Both the position numbers and the translations under genes were made by a program. The notes beneath the pieces are model-generated. The model saw nothing but the letters and a program-made list of their open reading frames with translations. It was not told where the DNA came from and ran no database searches. DNA of 64,000 nucleotides, taken from Nageia nagi (taxonomy: Eukaryota; Pinophyta). Position 1 is the stretch's first letter; every line of letters starts with the position of its first letter. The stretch is from NCBI GenBank assembly GCA_050084985.1, contig JBITNC010000001.1, positions 59,024,001-59,088,000 of the forward strand. Reading direction: 5' to 3'. Positions 58,150 to 64,000 of the stretch are shown piece after piece.

Positions 58150-58292
58150 TTCTCTCTGTTGGTTAAATGCAGACCTTGTTGCATCTTGAGTCTTGTGTTC
58201 AATTCCCACCAGTCATGACATACATTGTACTCCCCATACAATTGTCTCATAGACCACTCTTGGTCTCTTGTGGATATTAATAAACTTTTTTT
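58150..58292 (+). mobile_element. Possible tRNA-derived SINE remnant
   Basis: GTTGGTTAAATGC resembles a tRNA D-arm (box A region), and TGTTCAATTCCCACC, about 37 bp further on, resembles the T-arm (box B). A tail of about 80 bp ends in TTTTTTTCTTTC. There is no closing acceptor stem, so it is not a tRNA gene. The head, unrelated body and T-rich end suit a plant SINE. Target duplications were not found. Confidence 0.35.
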
Positions 58293-58299
58293 CTTTCTG

Positions 58300-58830
58300 T
58301 CTTTCTAAAATCAAGATAGTTATACAAAATACACTTAAATTATATCAATTATAAATTATGATGTATGAAAGAATAAATAACATGATAATAATCTTTAGTT
58401 AGAAGGCCAAAAATGCTAATGATCTTCTTAATTATAATAAAAAGTAAAATCCAGCATGTGTAGGAGAGTTCGAGAAAGGGGCAGTTGAAATCTCCCCTCC
58501 CAAAAAGATAGATAGCTAACATATAGCTCATAAAAAAAAATAAAACCTTCCTAAATTTAAAAATTCTTTCACACCCTCTCAAATCAAAATACCTATAAAA
58601 AGTACATTTAAATCATATTACCATAAATTAACTATAAAGCTTTACAGTAAAAGGATGAAAAGTACTAATAATCTTTTAATTTTAATCAAAAGTAAAAAGA
58701 CACTGTAAATTTCAATGGCAAATAATTTTTTTATTTTTAAGCGTTTCATATAATAATTTTGCTTTTGTCTCTCCAATCAAGATACTTGTACAAACAAACA
58801 GAAAAAGAATAGAAACCAATTAATAATAAT
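58300..58830. other. AT-rich stretch without a gene
   Basis: Nothing supportable beyond short open frames. Confidence 0.45.
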
Positions 58831-58836
58831 TAGCAG

Positions 58837-59429
58837 TTGCAGTTCAGACAACACAAAATACAACATAATAAATGTGATCTAGAAGAAGGTCAAGAAATAA
58901 CATTTAGCTGCTACTTGTTTAGCAGAAAAATATTAGGGTTCGTTGCTGATGTTCCGAAAGTAGATGCTGCTACTACTTTCCAAATCCGTAAACTGCAAGT
59001 CCTTCCGAGCCCATGGTATTCATTGAACAATGAATTTACCTCTGGCATTCACCAGTTTCTGAAGGAGGAGAATTTCATGGACACTATGCACCAGTAAGTG
59101 TTCTTTTTAAATGACATCGATCTCTATTGTTTTCAATTTCTTTTGCAGGGATTTGAGTCTGTGATATTATTGCATTGACTAGGTTTGAGAAAGAAACAGC
59201 TTGCTACCTTGACAGAGATTACGTTGAGCAGAAAGTTATGGAAGGGATGTGGGATGACATTGAAGATTACGTTGAAATGGATGACACGGATCACACGAAG
59301 CTTTTCTTCGACATCAGACTACAATTATGCATGTTGATGTCTTTTGTCAAAAGTGAAATTTTAGATATTGTAGTCTGTATCACTGTCCAGTGCCTCTACA
59401 TACTTTTGAAATCTGATGTGGTAGAATAG
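58837..59429 (+). pseudogene. Unrecognised exon pair, forward copy
   Basis: Exon-like 1 ends LNNEFTSGIHQFLKEENF then MDTMHQ at about 59095, followed by a GTAAGTG donor. About 60 bp later there is a TTTTGCAG acceptor. Exon-like 2 includes FEKETACYLDRDYVEQKVM and GMWDDIEDYVEMDDTDHTKL (59180-59300). A mirrored copy lies at 59904-59361. The domain is not one I recognise: it is acidic, probably helical and soluble. The two exon frames do not join cleanly, so it is probably a fragment. Confidence 0.45.
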
Positions 59430-59904
59430 CCTCCACGTGTGATGATTGTTATCTATTTCAATAAAGCCAGATAGGTATTCTTGGATATCATCCCACATTC
59501 CTCCAATGACTTTTTTACTCGAAGGATTCAGTCTCTTTTCCAAACCTAGTAAAAAGCTGTTCCTTTTTCAAACCTAGTAAATGCAGTAAAATCACAAACT
59601 CAAATTCCTACAAAAGAATGAAAGCAAGAGAGATCAAGGTCATCGGATTCGGACAAGACACTTATTGGTGCAGAGGGTCCATGCAAATCTCTTCCTTTAG
59701 AAACTTATGAATGGCATATACAAATTCATTGTTCAATGCTGCATCCATTGCCACATCACTGAGAACTCCAGAGACGGGGGTGGCCCAAATGTGCTTGGCT
59801 TTCCAAATTCCAAACCTTCCTCTTCCGTTCTTGAAAACATAAGCAAAACTGAGATAGACAAACATCCATAACAAGTTAAATTGCGCTAAATACAGATCTG
59901 ACAA
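59361..59904 (-). pseudogene. Unrecognised exon pair, inverted copy
   Basis: Minus-strand counterpart of 58990-59340. It reads GRGRFGIWKAKHIWATPVSG, DAALNNEFVYAIHKFLKEEI, CMDPLHQ (59840-59662), then after an intron-like gap GMWDDIQEYLSGFIEIDNNH and a YHIRFQKYVEALDSD end (59500-59365). The donor is mutated (CACCAATAAGTG against CACCAGTAAGTG in the forward copy). The two copies converge tail to tail with their ends almost touching. Confidence 0.45.
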
Positions 59905-60960
59905 TAAGCAAAAACAGAAAATTGGAAAATACAGGGAAAACTTTCATCTTTTACAAGCCTCCTCATTTAAAAAAAAACAGAAAAAAAACTATAAGCAAGG
60001 GTAATCCTTGAACTGTTAGCACACTACAAGAACTAGACATATAAAACGAATCTAATAAAGGATTTATGGAAGAATTGATCTATTCGTTTCCATACATCTA
60101 TTAATCTGGAAAAACTTCTCGTAAAAGACACGATATAACGTGGCCTATCTGAATCATACCTTGGAAATTACAACAAGATATTGGAACCTACTTACTTTTG
60201 CAAATCTTGCCAATAAACACTACAAAATGTACTATTTCTCCATGAATTGGCGTATACTATAACACTTGAAATTTCCGCAGAGAGCTTAGAGAGGGATCAA
60301 CAGCAATCCAAGACTGTTTAGATAGCGCACACCTTCCTGCACCACCACATTCCTTCGTTTTAAACATTTTTGTAGCTAATGTGATCAGACTTTAATTGGC
60401 ATGAAAGTTCCATGGACTAAATTGTGCTCAATCTTGTACAAATTGGTCTCTAACATGTATTCATCAATTTCATCTAGATCAAATTTTAGAATTAGTTAGC
60501 CCATCTTGGATCTAAATACAGATATGAGAATCAAGCAAAAAGTCTAGCATGTGAAAAATAGAAAGAAAATTGGAAAAAACAGCAAAAACTTTCGTATCTT
60601 CCAAACCTCATCATTTGATTTAAAAAACTGTCAGCAAAGGGCATCCTTGATTTGTTAGCAAACAGTAAGAACTAGACATATAAAAACGATCCAATAGAGG
60701 ATTTATGGAAGAGTTGAGCCGTTCCATAGATCATACTAATAGTAGAAAAACTTCTCCTAAAAGACACGATACAACGTGGACTTTTTGAATCATACCACGA
60801 GGATAACAACAAGATATTGAAACCTACTTACATTTCCAAATCTTGCGAATAAGCACTACGAAATGCACTATTTCTCCACGAATTGGCATATACCATAAAA
60901 TTTGAAATTCCCAGAGCCCATAGAGAGGGATCCACAACAATAATATAAATTCAGCTAACA
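59880..60960. repeat. Direct duplication of about 430 bp, offset about 640 bp
   Basis: 59880-60310 and 60517-60960 align throughout, sharing AGAACTAGACATATAAAA, GGATTTATGGAAGA, AAAGACACGATA.AACGTGG and CTATTTCTCCA.GAATTGGC. On the minus strand each holds an exon-like VYANSWRNS...QDL piece followed by a conserved GTAAGTAGG donor (near 60195 and 60830). It therefore duplicates part of the same unrecognised gene. Confidence 0.8.
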
Positions 60961-61119
60961 CAATGGATTATCTGTATATAAATTGAAAACTTTTGGATGT
61001 TCGAACTACACAAAAACTAAGACCATGATCATCCTACTTATAGATGATCTTATACATTAGTGATTCCTAATGTGTAATGTGATTCCTACAACAGAACACA
61101 TTTGTGTTATGTGCTGCTT

Positions 61120-61650
61120 CCCAAGACTTCATTTTTTCAGCTTGGAATCCACCACCGACATGATGGAGAAAACCCTAACCCGACGCCTCCTACATTTCCT
61201 TGGTGAGCTCTTCATGTGCATCACCGTTCGATTACCTTGAGATACTCCCCAATTCTAGCCAGGGCACTTTAATGGATTAAATGATCAGTGTAGGATACGG
61301 CTAAGATTAAGCGGAGAAATGTTCCTTCCTTGCCTTTTAAAATCATGGCAGAACACAAACCCTATACAGCGAAGGGTGAGTGAGAGTGAAGGGCAGTTTG
61401 AAATCTCGTGAAGGAGAACGAGCTGGAGAGTTGTGCGAAACAGTGGCTTTGAGCAGTCCGAGCAGAGAGTGCGACATTCCAAGAGAGAGCAATCATGGAC
61501 CTCTTCCTCACCCACAACAATTGTCATTTAGGACGATACCAGGTGGACAGGCCCCTTTACTTTCATGTCCACCGATAAGCATCCAGAGTGCTCAGCTGTC
61601 ATGGCTGAATTCAATTATTGAGAACAAGATATTAAGATTTGAATAATTGT
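61120..61650. other. GC-richer patch, possible 5' end of a gene
   Basis: CG dinucleotides are far more frequent here than in the surroundings. On the minus strand a short start (MHMKSSPRKCRRRRVRVFSI) lies at 61218-61130, pointing toward the exon-like segments at 60.9-59.4 kb. On the + strand an 88-codon frame (61380-61646) is open but unrecognised. This could be the promoter and first exon of the minus-strand gene. Confidence 0.3.
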
Positions 61651-61884
61651 TGTTTTGTTTTGGATTTATCTTCAAAATACATAGAGATGGTTTTATGTTG
61701 CTAAATAAGATGATTATGATTTCAAAGTTTTATGCAAAATTGCATGTGGAAGTATCATTTGAAAGTTTGTTTAGATGTCTTGCAGTTTGATTGCTCGCTC
61801 ATTTGCAAGGTGCAGTTTAAGATTTTTTTCAGTAGTTTAATTGTTTGCAAGGTGATTTTTGTTTGGACAAATTTCTTAGTTAAC

Positions 61885-62355
61885 TGAGAAAAAATTATGA
61901 AAATTTACCTCAGTTTGTTAATAAATTTGCTATTAAATCATATGTAAATTTGTTTTAACTTACGAACAAATTTGTGATATCAACTTAGGGTTATCACAAA
62001 TTTGTTATGATGATAATATTTATTCTTTAATCATCATTAAAGTTATTATTGATTTGTCAAGTAATTTTCATATTGCATGATATTATAACAAACTATTAGT
62101 ATGATAGAATTTTTTTTTAACAAATTTGTTTATTAAAAGATTAAAAGTTATGAAAATCTACCTCAACTTGTTAATAAAATTGTTACAAGATCATTTACAA
62201 ATTTACTACCACCTTGATCAAGTAATAAATTTGTGATGAATTATCAACAATATGTTAGAGGTTCATAAATTTATTATTGATCATTAATAAAGTTATTATC
62301 CATTTGTCAATTAATTTTAGTATTGTGTGATATAAAACAAATTACTGGTAGCATT
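61885..62355. repeat. Imperfect tandem duplication, about 215 bp at 254 bp offset
   Basis: 61889-62112 and 62143-62353 share AATTTGTGAT, ATCATTAA.AAAGTTATTAT and ATTTGTCAA.TAATTTT.. text, and are rich in AAATTTGT/ACAAATTT words that are nearly self-complementary. No coding signal. 62356-62740 is AT-rich without features. Confidence 0.65.
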
Positions 62356-62749
62356 GCTTCCTTCAAAAATAAATCAAGATTTATTTGAAAGGATTGAAAA
62401 TGAAATGGGGAGATGTAGATCATTGACATTTAATACATATATGGAGGAAAAAGTGGATATATTATTATATATATAATATTTTAAATTAAAAATATTTTTA
62501 TAATAAAGAAGAGATGTGATATATGTTATATCTTATACTATTTTCATAATAAAGGTTAGGAAATTTATGCAAAATTGTCATGTTAAATTTAATCATGGGT
62601 TAAAAAAAGAAATTTCATCCATAATTATAACAATAAATGAGCGCAAAGCCAACATAAAATAGTGGTTACATGAGTATTTAATAAATATCAAGAGGTTTTG
62701 TAGGATTAGCCCATGGTAGGAGCTTCATAATCTACCATTCATTGCCATT

Positions 62750-63718
62750 GATTGGAGGGAATGGCATGCAAATTCTATCAATCATTGGTATGAAAAGAGT
62801 TATCCTTATCTATTTCATCATTTCAACTAGATATAGGCTAGATAGGAGTGGGGGGATGAGATCAAGTATGCTGCACAAAAGTATCATTAATGGTTCGAAC
62901 ATCGATCTGAGTATCTTGCATTGATAACTTCCATCTATCATGTTGGTGATAGGAGCTCATCCTTGCATCATTGTATCATTTATGCATCAAATCTGGTTAA
63001 GGCCATTGATGGTCCACATGTTGTGATTGCACACTTGATGAAGGATATCAATGTGAGTGGAACTATGAGCATTTCTATATTGAAGGATTGAGAGGTAGTA
63101 GGATGATGACAAATGAAGCATTTTCTTAGTAGTCTAGAAGGGTATGTAGGTGAGCTAGCTCAACCTTAACTTTGTGGGCTTGATCAATAATTTGTAGTCA
63201 AATATCAATAAAAATTTCCTACTACAATGTAATGCTCACTAATAATTACACATATGAATGATAGGTTTTATAAATTTACTTGTGATACAACCATTATTTT
63301 TTATGGTGTATACAAGATTTTAGCACCAGAAAGAGAATATACATTTGGTCCCATTATGGGTAAGCCTACACAACCTCCCCTTAGATTATTTGGACATGAA
63401 TGTTATTGCAGGAAGTGAACATGGTCAAATCATAGTGTCAATTGACAAAGTAACATGATTTAAAAAATAAGGATTGTAGAAAGATTTTTTGTGAACATTG
63501 ATATCACCAACGATATCAGCCATGAAAAATTATTGGATGAAGAAAATGGAGATTCATGGGAACAAAATATTATATATGAAAACCTCCAAGTAAGATATAA
63601 TATTTATGGAAAGTATGGAAAGTTTGATCACTATGCCAAGGAGTGTCCTGAAAGCAAAAATAACAAACAAGAAAATCTAACAAAAGAACATGAAGATCAA
63701 AAGGCAATAAGTAGGTGA
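62750..63718 (+). pseudogene. Decayed zinc-knuckle protein, possibly a LINE ORF1
   Basis: One frame stays mostly open with stops: EWHANSINHWYEKSYPYLFH (62757), NLVKAIDGPHVVIAHLMKDI, GPIMGKPTQPPLRLFGHECY (about 63350), then an open 75-codon end 63491-63718 with NIIYENLQVRYNIYGKYGKF + DHYAKECPESK. The last is a CCHC knuckle in which the first two Cys are now Tyr. 'YE.L..C..CG..GH....C' is usual in plant LINE ORF1, but a gag nucleocapsid is also possible. Confidence 0.4.
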
Positions 63719-64000
63719 AATAAAAGCTTCCAAAGGAATGATCTAGACCCTAGGAAAATAAGGGGAGGAATAACTACGAATAATCAAATGTGTTTGCTAT
63801 AAGATATTCATTTCAACCTCTAGATCCAAATGGAGGCATCTAAATTATGGAAATAACTAACGTATAAGTAGAGAAAAAACCTTTCATTATCACTAGTGGT
63901 AGGGAAGGTTCCTAGGAGGATGGATGGGATTTAGCAAGAGGAAGAAAGAAGCAAATATATAGTGTAGATATCAGAAAGAAGATCACCAGGTGAACATAAT
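63719..64000. other. End of window, no clear gene
   Basis: This may continue the preceding protein. Only short frames are open. Confidence 0.4.

Noticed and set aside
58150-58215. tRNA gene
   Set aside because: D-arm and T-arm look-alikes exist, but there is no paired acceptor stem or proper anticodon arm. A SINE remnant fits better.

Overview
The window looks like nuclear DNA of a land plant with a large, transposon-filled, very AT-rich genome. Plant-type families are present throughout: Ty1/copia, Ty3-like and LINE retroelements, plant mobile domain (PMD) protein, and PPR repeats with the plant 'WN.MI..Y..NG' signature. A gymnosperm is my best guess, but this is inference. I see no intact host gene, tRNA, rRNA or CRISPR. 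Almost everything recognisable is transposon or pseudogene, mostly in two nests.

Nest 1 (7.33-33.90 kb, + strand) is an old LTR element. It has related 692 and 711 bp LTRs (TGTAGA...TCTACA), matching TGAAA flanks, a primer-binding site after the first LTR and a pure polypurine tract before the second. In order it holds a decayed gag, a decayed antisense PMD gene (13.59-11.41 kb), arrays of the self-complementary 10-mer GATGATCATC, a decayed intron-like sense gene (15.2-18.4 kb) and a hAT-type transposase pseudogene. A Ty1/copia element (21.16-29.95 kb, minus strand) splits the hAT pseudogene.

Nest 2 (35.10-53.35 kb) is three deep. A minus-strand gag-protease LTR element with 1.36 kb LTRs has a roughly 5.6 kb LINE inserted in its right-hand LTR. 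The LINE is split in its endonuclease domain by a young LTR element (41264-49233, LTRs about 1.5% diverged, target duplication GCCAA). That young element has no pol. It carries gag, an antisense three-exon PMD gene with its own TATA box, a recurring GC-rich palindrome, and three successive tandem-repeat arrays.

The main point of interest is that the young element and the old nest-1 element share the same unusual plan. Both have the same primer-site sequence, the same C-X2-H-X4-H-X4-C gag knuckle, no visible pol, and an antisense PMD gene whose first exon is exactly 24 codons in both. This looks like a non-autonomous retroelement lineage that has carried an independently promoted, intron-containing PMD gene for a long time.

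Outside the nests, 0-7.3 kb holds simple repeats, an unrecognised coding remnant and PPR debris. 33.9-35.1 and 53.4-57 kb hold more PPR debris. 58.8-61.7 kb is a more gene-like patch with duplicated and inverted exon-like segments of unknown identity. The right end has a decayed zinc-knuckle protein resembling LINE ORF1.
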